NCBI GenBank assembly: GCA_018882785.1 | Contig: VERI01000003.1 | Coordinates: forward strand, 1-64,000 | Source of the DNA: Burkholderiaceae bacterium | GTDB taxonomy: Bacteria > Pseudomonadota > Gammaproteobacteria > Burkholderiales > Burkholderiaceae_A | Direction of reading: 5' to 3' | DNA length: 64,000 bases | Made by a program: the position numbers and the translations under genes | In this document: positions 7,892 through 15,776 of the stretch, one piece after another | Position numbering within the stretch: position 1 is the stretch's first letter | Layout of the letters: each line of letters begins with the position of its first letter | Notes under the pieces: generated by a model | The model's database searches: none | What the model saw: the letters and a program-made list of their open reading frames with translations, nothing else | Told to the model about the DNA's origin: nothing

Positions 7892-9776
7892 GGAACTCCT
7901 CTTTGGTTTTTCGATCATGGCCCTAGTCGTGATCGGTACCCTGGCACTCATGCCCTGGGGTGCGTTGGAGTCAGGCCATGTGGGCCTACTGATGCTCGCC
8001 CTGGTTGTAGTGGCGATCATGATGGGATTTCCCACGGCCTTCACGCTGATGGGCATGGGCGTGCTCTTTACTTTTTTCGCCTATTACTTTCGGGAGCCCA
8101 ACGCCGCCCTCACAAACACACTGACCCTGATGGTCCAGCGGACCTGGGGGGTCATGAATAATGATGTACTGATCGCAATTCCGCTCTTTGTGTTTATGGG
8201 CTATTTGGTTGAGCGGGCCAATCTGATTGAAAAGCTTTTTAAATCACTCCACTTGGCGCTGGTGCGTGTGCCCGGATCTCTTGCAGTGGCCACGATCTTT
8301 ACCTGTGCTGTGTTTGCAACGGCCACAGGCATTGTCGGTGCAGTGGTGACGCTGATGGGACTTTTGGCGCTGCCGCAGATGCTTAAGAGTGGCTACGATG
8401 TCCGTGTTTCCGCGGGCGCGATTACTGCAGGCGGCACCCTAGGCATTTTGATTCCGCCGTCGGTCATGCTGATCGTGTATGGCGCCACGGCCGGTGTGTC
8501 GGTGGTGCAGTTGTATGCCGGCGCGTTTTTCCCCGGCATCATGCTCGCCGGGCTTTATGTGCTCTACGTGATCGTAATAGCCAAGATCAAGCCGGCATCC
8601 ATGCCGCCGCTCGCTGAAGAAGAGCGTCGCATTGATCTGCCCCAGGTATATGCGTCACTCAAGCGCGCCTTCAGTGATCGGGTGATTCCCTCGCTGTTGC
8701 GTGGATTTACGGGCGCAAGCAATACCGGTATCTCGGCAGGCCAGCTGCTCAAAACCCTTTTTGTTGCCTTGCTGCCGGCGATCTTCTTTTTCGCCTTTAT
8801 GGGATCTCTGTATTCCATCGTCACGGCACCCATCAAGGCGGATGAAACCGCCGGCCTTCAAGCGATGGGTATCGGTATGGATGCGCCGGCCGAAGAGATT
8901 GATGAAGAAGCCGAGGAAGAACTCCAGGAGATCACTGCAACGCCCGCTCCTATTCAGGAAAAGGAAGAGGCCCCTACTACCGCAGCACAACCTGCGGCTG
9001 ATCAGCCGCCTGCAGAGCGACAGCCTGCCCCGAATTGGTATTGGTGGATGCTTGGGATCGGTTCGTTATTGGGTGTTGCGTTTTATACGATCTTTACCTG
9101 GGCGCGGTTAGAGATTTTCAAGATGCTGCTGGGATCATTCTTCCCCTTGGCAGTCTTGATTCTGGCGGTTCTGGGATCGATTGTATTTGGCCTTGCTACA
9201 CCCACAGAAGCTGCGGCCGTGGGCGGCATCGGTGGCGCACTCCTGGCTGCGGCCTATCGCAGACTGAATTATCAGGTGGTTAGGGAGTCGGTATTTCTGA
9301 CCGGCAAGACCAGCGCCATGGTCTGTTGGCTCTTTGTGGGCTCATCGATTTTCTCTGCGGCCTTTGCCCTATTGGGCGGCCAGGAGCTGGTCGAGAAATG
9401 GGTGCTGGGTCTGGGTCTGACGCCGGTGCAGTTTTTGATTCTTTCCCAAGTCATCATCTTTTTGCTGGGCTGGCCGCTAGAGTGGACCGAGATCATCGTG
9501 ATTTTCATGCCGATCTTTATTCCACTTTTAGACAACTTTGGCATCGATCCCCTGTTCTTTGGATTACTGGTTGCGCTGAACCTGCAGACCGCATTCTTAT
9601 CGCCGCCAGTCGCCATGTCGGCGTTTTATCTGAAAGGGGTTGCACCTCCGCATGTCACGTTAAATCAAATTTTTGCGGGCATGTTGCCGTTTATGGGTAT
9701 CCAGGTCTTTGCCGTAGTTCTCCTTTACGTGTTCCCTGCTATCGGTATGTGGCTGCCAACGGTGCTCTACCGATAG
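7884..9776 (+). CDS. dctM: TRAP transporter large permease DctM with a long internal insertion
   Basis: Ion-coupled transport subunit of the TRAP system. DctM proteins are usually about 430 aa; this one is 630. Residues 1-232 and about 415-630 carry the conserved family halves (GGTLGILIPPSVMLIVYG; LATPTEAAAVGG; LGWPLEWTEIIVIFMPIFIPLL). Between them lies about 180 extra residues: a soluble stretch, two added hydrophobic segments (about 288-315 and 388-405), and between those a strongly acidic Pro/Ala/Glu-rich stretch (317-384). The reading frame is clean across it. Longer DctM forms exist, but I cannot say how common this insert is. The gene ends 33 nt before a strong terminator. Confidence 0.92.
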   Translation: MRKELLFGFSIMALVVIGTLALMPWGALESGHVGLLMLALVVVAIMMGFPTAFTLMGMGVLFTFFAYYFREPNAALTNTLTLMVQRTWGVMNNDVLIAIPLFVFMGYLVERANLIEKLFKSLHLALVRVPGSLAVATIFTCAVFATATGIVGAVVTLMGLLALPQMLKSGYDVRVSAGAITAGGTLGILIPPSVMLIVYGATAGVSVVQLYAGAFFPGIMLAGLYVLYVIVIAKIKPASMPPLAEEERRIDLPQVYASLKRAFSDRVIPSLLRGFTGASNTGISAGQLLKTLFVALLPAIFFFAFMGSLYSIVTAPIKADETAGLQAMGIGMDAPAEEIDEEAEEELQEITATPAPIQEKEEAPTTAAQPAADQPPAERQPAPNWYWWMLGIGSLLGVAFYTIFTWARLEIFKMLLGSFFPLAVLILAVLGSIVFGLATPTEAAAVGGIGGALLAAAYRRLNYQVVRESVFLTGKTSAMVCWLFVGSSIFSAAFALLGGQELVEKWVLGLGLTPVQFLILSQVIIFLLGWPLEWTEIIVIFMPIFIPLLDNFGIDPLFFGLLVALNLQTAFLSPPVAMSAFYLKGVAPPHVTLNQIFAGMLPFMGIQVFAVVLLYVFPAIGMWLPTVLYR

Positions 9777-9809
9777 GCAGTCCGACAGCATCGTAAAAGG
9801 TGTATCTTA

Positions 9810-9836
9810 GGGGGCTGGTTGACCAGCCCCCTTTTT
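9810..9836 (+). terminator. strong intrinsic terminator after dctM
   Basis: GGGGGCTGGT, 2-nt loop (TG), ACCAGCCCCC, then TTTTT. A perfect 10-bp GC-rich stem closing the TRAP operon. It lies directly before the next gene, trkH. Confidence 0.93.
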
Positions 9837-9839
9837 ATT

Positions 9840-11330
9840 GTGGATAGCACCCAGGACGCACGCATCACTCTGGACCGGCCGATTTGTTCGATGCTCAGAA
9901 TTCTGGGCATGGTGGTCATGCTGTTTTCTCTCACCATGATCTTGCCTTGGATATTTGCCCTGGCAGGCGATGAGCCGGCCGCCCTGATCTATGGCGAAGC
10001 GCTGCTCATCACCCTGATCACCGGAGCGCTTTTATCGGGACTGAACTGGTGGCATCGTCGAGAGCTCTATCCTCGCGAGGGATTTCTTTTGGTGGCCTTG
10101 GTCTGGCTGGTGTTGCCGGCGTTTGCTGCACTCCCGTTTTTTCGGCTATTTCCCGATCTGACTTTTAGTCAGGTCTACTTCGAGGCGACCTCAGGACTCA
10201 CCACAACCGGTGCGACTATCCTCACGGGCTTAGATCATTTACCGCACTCCATTTTGCTCTGGCGGTCATTTCTGCAGTGGCTCGGTGGTATGGGAATTCT
10301 TATTTTGGCCCTCGCGATTTTGCCGCTTCTGGGTGTTGGCGGCATGCAGATCTACCGTGCTGAAATGCCTGGCCCGATTAAAGACAGCAAACTCACACCA
10401 CGTATCGCCGAGACAGCAAAGCTGCTGTACGGTGTTTATTTGTATCTATCAATCGCCTGTTTTTTTGCCTATTGGTGGGCGGGCATGACGCCATTTGATG
10501 CGCTTATTCATACCGGATCCACGATGTCGCTGGGCGGCCTGTCGTCCCATGACAGCAGTTTCGGCTATTTTGATAACCCATTGATTGAGCTAGTAGCCAT
10601 CTGGTTCATGCTGATTGCCGGCGTTAATTTTGTGACCCACGCCATTGCGATTCAGCGTTTGTCTATCCGCTCCTATCGGGCAGATGTACAGGCGCGATGG
10701 TTTTGGTTCACTAGCCTTACCGGCAGTCTGATTGTTGGTGTTTTTCTATATGTTCATGGCATCTATCCAACCCTGTTGGAATCAATGCGGCACGCGCTTT
10801 TTAATACAGTATCAGTGGCGACAGGCACTGGTTATTCCACGCAGGATTATGGTCTGTGGCCGCCCTTTACCGGCTGGTTCATGATTTTTCTAAGTGCATT
10901 TGCCGCATGCTCAGGATCGACCGGCTCAGGGATCAAGATGATTCGACTGATTCTTCTGTTTAAGCAGGCCCAGCGCGAACTACTTCAAATTATTCATCCA
11001 CGCCTAGTCCAGCCAGTCGAGCTCGGGGGCTCGCCGGTGAGTAATCAGGTGATATTCGCGATCCTGGCGTATATGTTGTTCTATGGCGCCACAGTCATGG
11101 TGATGTCATTTCTGATGCTCATGACAGGGCTCGATGCGATTACCGCAGTCAGTGCGGTTCTTGGCAGTGTCAATAATCTGGGCCCCGGCCTGGGTGAAGT
11201 AGGTCCCGCGGCAAGCTATGCGGGCTTCAATAGTTTTCAGCTCTGGATTTGTTCGATTACCATGCTGCTCGGACGACTTGAGTTGCTTACGCTCTTGGTG
11301 GTGTTGATTCCGGCATTCTGGCGGGAGTAG
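9840..11330 (+). CDS. trkH: Trk potassium uptake channel TrkH
   Basis: K+-translocating membrane subunit that works with TrkA; 496 aa from GTG 9840, or 479 aa from ATG 9891. It aligns through its length with TrkH: LRILGMVVMLFSLTMILP at the N-terminus, selectivity-filter regions SGLTTTGATILTGLD, STMSLGGLSSHDSS, VSVATGTGYST and LGSVNNLGPGLGEVG, and the PFWRE-like end PAFWRE. The start is uncertain. GTG 9840 leaves only 3 nt after the terminator T-run, ATG 9891 gives a slightly short N-terminus, and neither has a clear ribosome-binding site. The 3' end overlaps the convergent MFS gene by 44 nt. Confidence 0.93.
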   Translation: MDSTQDARITLDRPICSMLRILGMVVMLFSLTMILPWIFALAGDEPAALIYGEALLITLITGALLSGLNWWHRRELYPREGFLLVALVWLVLPAFAALPFFRLFPDLTFSQVYFEATSGLTTTGATILTGLDHLPHSILLWRSFLQWLGGMGILILALAILPLLGVGGMQIYRAEMPGPIKDSKLTPRIAETAKLLYGVYLYLSIACFFAYWWAGMTPFDALIHTGSTMSLGGLSSHDSSFGYFDNPLIELVAIWFMLIAGVNFVTHAIAIQRLSIRSYRADVQARWFWFTSLTGSLIVGVFLYVHGIYPTLLESMRHALFNTVSVATGTGYSTQDYGLWPPFTGWFMIFLSAFAACSGSTGSGIKMIRLILLFKQAQRELLQIIHPRLVQPVELGGSPVSNQVIFAILAYMLFYGATVMVMSFLMLMTGLDAITAVSAVLGSVNNLGPGLGEVGPAASYAGFNSFQLWICSITMLLGRLELLTLLVVLIPAFWRE

Positions 11331-12612
11331 TCACGTCACGGGTCTGCCACTGGGCCAGCGCGGCAAGGGCGAGCCAGAGGGCGGTTGCCGCGAATCCCCA
11401 TTGAAATGCACTGATGTCATAGCGCCGTATGCCATCGGTAATCAGACCATCCCAGCGCCAGTCAAGGATTATGCCAAATAAAGGCTGTAGGCCAATCGAG
11501 CCCACTGTGACAGACAGGTTTACCAGTGCAATGATGGTGGCCGTTCGATGGCCACCGACCAAGTCCTTGCCGTAGGCAAACGAAACCGCCATCGAGCCTG
11601 AGCTGACGCCAATCAGCCACAGCAATAAAGCGGTGATCCACAAGGACTGAAATGTGATGCCGGTTGCAAGAATGATAAAACCCAGGAGTACGCACAGCGT
11701 GCCGGTGAGCATGGGCTTTTTTCTCTGACCGATCCGATCCGACCAGGGACCAAAAATTAGACTACCCAGCGCAAATCCAACCGTGATCAACGAGGTCAGT
11801 GCAACCGCAGTTCTTCCGCTGAGTTCAAAAGCGGTTGTGAGAAAGGGCACTCCCCAAAGGCCGGCCATCATGACCATACTGCCGGTGACGGCAGTCTGTC
11901 CGAGACACAGCAGGACAAGATCTCGCATCGGAAGACTGGCAATCGAATCCCGCAGGCGCATTGGTGCCAGGGCATCTTCGGTCTGTGGCGCCGGAGCCCA
12001 GCTTCGGTAGCCGCGCTCCACGGGATCATCACGCAAGATAAAAATCATACCCAGCAGCAAAATCACGGCAAACCCTGCACTTCCCGCCACCACGACACGC
12101 CAGCCGAATTCATCGGATAACAGTCGAAGCGGAAACCCAGCCAGCACCGCGCCGCTGGTGCCCACCGCAAGCGATAGTCCGGAAATAGATGCGAATTTCT
12201 GCGGGGAGAACCAATGGGCTGCAAGTTTAAGCATGCCGATCCAGCCGACTGCAGCGGCACCCCCGATGATGCCTCGGCCGATCGCTGCCATTGTGAAAGT
12301 CTGTGCCCAGGCAAATAGCAATGTACCCACCGCACCTGCTGCCGTTGCTGCTATAAAGAGCCGCCTTGGCCCGTAGCGATCGGCAAGCAGCCCAGAGGGC
12401 AGCTGCATCAATGCATAACAGTAAAAATATGTGGCCGATAGCCATCCGAGCGCTGTCGCAGTCGGGGCGAGTTCCTTGGCCAGTTCATTGGCCAGGGCGG
12501 CCGGGGTGACCCGCTGAAAAAAACCGAACAGATAAAAAGCGGCAGCCAGCCCCCACATCAGCAGGGCTAAGCCAAGCGGAGGTGCTGCCGACCTCAGTGC
12601 ATCTTGCTTCAA
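11287..12612 (-). CDS. MFS transporter, substrate unknown
   Basis: Major facilitator carrier of about 441 aa with roughly 12 hydrophobic segments. The cytoplasmic loop signature between segments 2 and 3 is clear (LPSGLLADRYGPRRLF), and its repeat in the second half reads FGPWSDRIGQRKK. Inner-membrane location follows. Nothing in the sequence fixes the substrate. The start is taken as TTG 12612, three bases after the upstream stop; the next in-frame ATG falls inside membrane segment 1. It is last in the run metX-metW-dehydrogenase-MFS, and its 3' end overlaps trkH head-on. Confidence 0.85.
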   Translation of the reverse strand: MKQDALRSAAPPLGLALLMWGLAAAFYLFGFFQRVTPAALANELAKELAPTATALGWLSATYFYCYALMQLPSGLLADRYGPRRLFIAATAAGAVGTLLFAWAQTFTMAAIGRGIIGGAAAVGWIGMLKLAAHWFSPQKFASISGLSLAVGTSGAVLAGFPLRLLSDEFGWRVVVAGSAGFAVILLLGMIFILRDDPVERGYRSWAPAPQTEDALAPMRLRDSIASLPMRDLVLLCLGQTAVTGSMVMMAGLWGVPFLTTAFELSGRTAVALTSLITVGFALGSLIFGPWSDRIGQRKKPMLTGTLCVLLGFIILATGITFQSLWITALLLWLIGVSSGSMAVSFAYGKDLVGGHRTATIIALVNLSVTVGSIGLQPLFGIILDWRWDGLITDGIRRYDISAFQWGFAATALWLALAALAQWQTRDVTTPARMPESTPPRA

Positions 12613-12615
12613 GAC

Positions 12616-13464
12616 CTAGTAGGTGTAAAAACCCCGGCCTGACTTACGGCCAAGATAGCCGGCATCGACCATCTCTTTCAGGAGTGGTGCCGCCCGATAT
12701 TTCGGATCTTCAAAATTACTGTAAAGAACCTCCATGACCGCTAAAAGCACATCCAGGCCGATCAGATCAGCAAGGGCCAGTGGCCCGATCGGATGATTGC
12801 AGCCAAGTTTCATGCCGTCGTCTATTTCAGCAGCAGAGGCAAGCCCCTCAGCATAGACAAAGATTGCCTCATTAATCATCGGACAGAGGATTCGATTCAC
12901 GACAAAGCCAGCACTATTTTTTACGCCGATCGGTGTCTTGCCTACGGCCTTCGCAAGCTCAGAGACTGCGTGGATAGTGGCCTCGGTGGTCTGTAAGCCA
13001 CGAATAATTTCAACCAATGCCATCAGCGGCACAGGATTAAAAAAATGCATGCCGACAAATAAGCCCGGACGCTGGGTGGCTGCCGCCAGACGGGTGATGG
13101 ATAGAGACGATGTATTGGTGGCAATGATGGTGTCGGGTTTCAAGCCCTTTTCTACAGACTGGAGAATTTTGATCTTCACAGCCTCGTTTTCAGTGGCGGC
13201 CTCAATCACCAGATCCGAATGGGCCAAGTCCTCGACCTTTGTCGTGGTGCAGATCCGGGCAAGTGTTGCCTGCTTGGCCTCTTCGGTGAGGCTGCCTTTT
13301 TTAATGAGTCGATCCAGTGAACCTGTCAGAGCATTGAGCCCCCTGGCCAGTGCAGGCTCGGCAATATCCTGCATGATGACGTCAAACCCCTTTGCGGCAA
13401 AAGCCTGAGTAATGCCGTTGCCCATGGTGCCAGCACCAATAACGCCGATCGTCTTAATGGTCAT
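12616..13464 (-). CDS. 3-hydroxybutyryl-CoA (3-hydroxyacyl-CoA) dehydrogenase
   Basis: Soluble NAD-dependent dehydrogenase of 282 aa, the usual length for the short-chain Hbd/PaaH type. It oxidises (S)-3-hydroxybutyryl-CoA to acetoacetyl-CoA, or the reverse, in butyrate/PHB or fatty-acid metabolism. Seen: N-terminal NAD motif GVIGAGTMGNGI, catalytic region TNTSSLSITRL and GMHFFNPVPLM (conserved His and Asn), and the C-terminal domain with NSAGFVVNRIL and GCNHPIGPLALADLIGLD. The start ATG has AAGGA upstream. It lies 12 nt after metW and 3 nt before the MFS gene; no thiolase or hydratase gene is nearby. Confidence 0.92.
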   Translation of the reverse strand: MTIKTIGVIGAGTMGNGITQAFAAKGFDVIMQDIAEPALARGLNALTGSLDRLIKKGSLTEEAKQATLARICTTTKVEDLAHSDLVIEAATENEAVKIKILQSVEKGLKPDTIIATNTSSLSITRLAAATQRPGLFVGMHFFNPVPLMALVEIIRGLQTTEATIHAVSELAKAVGKTPIGVKNSAGFVVNRILCPMINEAIFVYAEGLASAAEIDDGMKLGCNHPIGPLALADLIGLDVLLAVMEVLYSNFEDPKYRAAPLLKEMVDAGYLGRKSGRGFYTY

Positions 13465-13476
13465 AAGTAGAGTTCC

Positions 13477-14100
13477 TTAAACACGAAATGATTTTTTACG
13501 AAAACGATATACCGCCAATGTACTGCGTAGACTGGGAAGCAGACGAATGATCTGGTCGTCATCTAAATACGCCTGATCGAGGATCTCAAATCCCAGCCGA
13601 TCCAGCAGATCTTCAAAGTCCTGGGCGGTCGCAAAGTGAAAGTTTGGCGTGTTATACCAGGCATAGGGCAGCCGTTTGTTGACAGGCATATGTCCTGCTA
13701 ATAGCGAGGCCACATGTGACCAATGTCCAAAATTCGGAATACTCACAAGGCACTGAAGACCAATTTCCCCAATCTCACGAAGTACCCGCTCGGTCTCCCG
13801 AGTGGACTGCAGTGCCTGAGAAAGCACCACGCTGTCAAACCGACCGCGGGCGAACATGGCCAGCCCCCGATCAATATCCGCCTGAATAACACTCACACCC
13901 CGTTGTACGCAGGCCAACACATTTTCATCGGCGATCTCCACACCTAAAGACTGGCAGGAGCGATGGACCGACAGCCAATGCAGCAAGGTGCCATCCCCGC
14001 AACCAAGATCCAGTACGCGAGTGTTCGGGGCGATCCATTTGGCGATCTGGGCCAGATCGCTGCGCAGAGAGTCGCCGTGAGGATCAATGGATAAGCTCAT
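13477..14100 (-). CDS. metW: methionine biosynthesis protein MetW
   Basis: SAM-methyltransferase-fold protein of 207 aa that accompanies MetX in proteobacteria and is needed with it for homoserine acylation; its own catalytic activity is not settled. Seen: the Gly-rich motif [15 protein letters not shown], a second strand GVEIAD with the acidic residue, and the MetW-typical [11 protein letters not shown] and [15 protein letters not shown]. It starts inside the end of metX (4-nt ATGA overlap), so the two are translationally coupled. Confidence 0.95.
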   Translation of the reverse strand: MSLSIDPHGDSLRSDLAQIAKWIAPNTRVLDLGCGDGTLLHWLSVHRSCQSLGVEIADENVLACVQRGVSVIQADIDRGLAMFARGRFDSVVLSQALQSTRETERVLREIGEIGLQCLVSIPNFGHWSHVASLLAGHMPVNKRLPYAWYNTPNFHFATAQDFEDLLDRLGFEILDQAYLDDDQIIRLLPSLRSTLAVYRFRKKSFRV

Positions 14101-15251
14101 ACGCCAGCCTCCTGACCGATCCGGTCAAAGTATGCGCCAATCAGCCGGTGGTAACGGGGGTCATTCATCAGAAATGCATCATGCCCGTGGGGAGCATCAA
14201 TTTCTGCATATGTCACGGGTTTTCTTTGTGTCAGGAGGGCCTCAACAATTTCCCGGGAGCGCTCGGGTGGAAAACGCCAGTCTGTTGTAAACGACACCAA
14301 GAGGCTGCTGCATTGAACGACCGATAACGCCTGGGACAAATCTCCGGAAAAATCCTTTGCTGGATCAAAGTAGTCCAGCGCCCGAGTGATGAGCAAATAG
14401 GTATTGGCATCAAAATAAGTCGAAAACTTTTCTCCCTGATGGCGTAGATACGATTCAATTTCAAACTCAACATCAAAACCAAAACGATATTGGTCGGAAC
14501 CACGCAGCTGACGGCCAAATTTTTCCGCCATATCATCATCTGACAGATAGGTAATATGTCCGATCATGCGGGCCACCGATAGGCCTGTACGCGGCACCGT
14601 ATTTTTCTCGTAGTAGTGACCGCCATGAAAATCAGGATCGCTGACGATTGCCCGCCGGGCGACCTCGTTAAATGCGATATTTTGTGCAGATAACCGTGGC
14701 GTTGATGCGATCACCACCGCATGGCGAAGCCGTGTTGGGTAAGCGATCGACCACTGCATGGCCTGCATGCCGCCAAGACTGCCGCCCATGACGGCGGCAA
14801 ATTGCGCAATGCCCAGCTGATCGGCAAGTCGGGCCTGGGCATGGACCCAGTCATCTACGGTGATCACCGGAAAGTCAGCCCCATAGGGCCGGCCGTTCAT
14901 AGGATTGACAGAGGCTGGACCGGTGGAGCCGAAGCAAGAGCCCAGATTATTCACGCCGATCACAAAAAAACGATTTGTATCGACTGGCTTACCGGGTCCC
15001 ACCATGTTGTCCCACCAGCCAATTGCGTTGGGATCATCTGGTCGGCTGCCCGCCACATGATGCGAGGCATTCAGTGCATGGCAGATCAGCACCGCATTGC
15101 TGCGATCCTGGTTCAGGCGGCCATAGGTTTCGTAGACCAGCTGATACGGCCCGAACGACTGTCCGCTGGCAAGCCGCAGGGGCTCTGAGAAATCTGCAGT
15201 CTGCGGCTCAATCGGCCCGACAGAGCCGGTATTTGGGGAGATGGGGGCCAT
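14097..15251 (-). CDS. metX: homoserine O-acyltransferase MetX
   Basis: First committed step of methionine synthesis: acylates homoserine using acetyl- or succinyl-CoA. The acyl donor cannot be told from family membership alone. It is an alpha/beta-hydrolase-fold enzyme of 384 aa. Seen: nucleophile Ser158 in the elbow [12 protein letters not shown], the Asp region [11 protein letters not shown] and the His region [13 protein letters not shown] 15251 was chosen because it leads straight into the family's N-terminus; an upstream in-frame start adds eight residues without a better ribosome-binding site. First gene of metX-metW-hbd-MFS. Palindromic DNA and a consensus -35 lie about 50-80 nt upstream. 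Confidence 0.94.
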   Translation of the reverse strand: MAPISPNTGSVGPIEPQTADFSEPLRLASGQSFGPYQLVYETYGRLNQDRSNAVLICHALNASHHVAGSRPDDPNAIGWWDNMVGPGKPVDTNRFFVIGVNNLGSCFGSTGPASVNPMNGRPYGADFPVITVDDWVHAQARLADQLGIAQFAAVMGGSLGGMQAMQWSIAYPTRLRHAVVIASTPRLSAQNIAFNEVARRAIVSDPDFHGGHYYEKNTVPRTGLSVARMIGHITYLSDDDMAEKFGRQLRGSDQYRFGFDVEFEIESYLRHQGEKFSTYFDANTYLLITRALDYFDPAKDFSGDLSQALSVVQCSSLLVSFTTDWRFPPERSREIVEALLTQRKPVTYAEIDAPHGHDAFLMNDPRYHRLIGAYFDRIGQEAGV

Positions 15252-15299
15252 AACGAGTTCTGAAGCGAGCCGCAAAAGTTACCTATCCGGGATGGGGGA

Positions 15300-15330
15300 T
15301 GTCAATTTTTTGACACTTTGACACAAAGTG
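15300..15330. promoter_or_regulatory. palindrome cluster upstream of metX (possible operator and -35)
   Basis: Two overlapping perfect inverted repeats: TGTCAA-N4-TTGACA (15300-15315) and CACTTTG-ACA-CAAAGTG (15314-15330). Read on the minus strand, the first contains a consensus -35 (TTGACA, 15305-15300) pointing at metX, but only a weak -10 (TAACTT or similar, near 15281-15276) follows at 17-18 nt. The arrangement suits a regulator site over the metX promoter; which regulator is unknown. Confidence 0.5.
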
Positions 15331-15446
15331 CGGCCTGGCTTTGGCGGACAGCGCCACGGACGTTTCATTTGTTGACGTTTTCTACCCCGGCACCCATGAA
15401 TACTGACTAGGACCCGTAAATTTCATTTCAATGGAAGGAGACGTTT

Positions 15447-15776
15447 ATGCCCCGAAGCTTTCACCTCCAGCGTGGAGCCATTCCCCCAACCTCCCTATTA
15501 CTCAAGGAGGCCGCAGGCCGGCCCTATCGGCAGCTTCAGCCGGATCAGCTCGAGGCCACACAGGCCATCACGCCGCGCCAGCAGGAAGTCTTATTTTGCC
15601 TCGTTGAGGGTAAACCGACGAAAAAAATTTGTACCGAGCTGGGTATTTCAGAGGGAACCGCAAAAGTACATATCAGTGCCATATTTCGTGCGCTACGGGT
15701 TCGCAATCGTACCCAGGCCACCCTGGTCGCGCTGCGTGAAGGCTGGATTCAGCCGGAGATGTGGTCCCGATCCTGA
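15447..15776 (+). CDS. single-domain LuxR-type HTH protein
   Basis: Small protein of 109 aa. Residues about 41-100 form a LuxR/GerE helix-turn-helix: ITPRQQEVLFCLVEGKPTKK, then ICTELGISEGTAKVHISAIF and RALRVRNRTQATL. There is no receiver, autoinducer-binding or other sensor domain; the N-terminal 40 residues are Pro-rich and match nothing I know. It is probably a DNA-binding regulator of unknown target. ATG 15447 has an excellent ribosome-binding site (GGAAGGAG). A TTGAC -35-like element lies at 15372 without a good -10. Its 3' end overlaps ptsI head-on by 28 nt; metX is divergent upstream. Confidence 0.85.
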   Translation: MPRSFHLQRGAIPPTSLLLKEAAGRPYRQLQPDQLEATQAITPRQQEVLFCLVEGKPTKKICTELGISEGTAKVHISAIFRALRVRNRTQATLVALREGWIQPEMWSRS

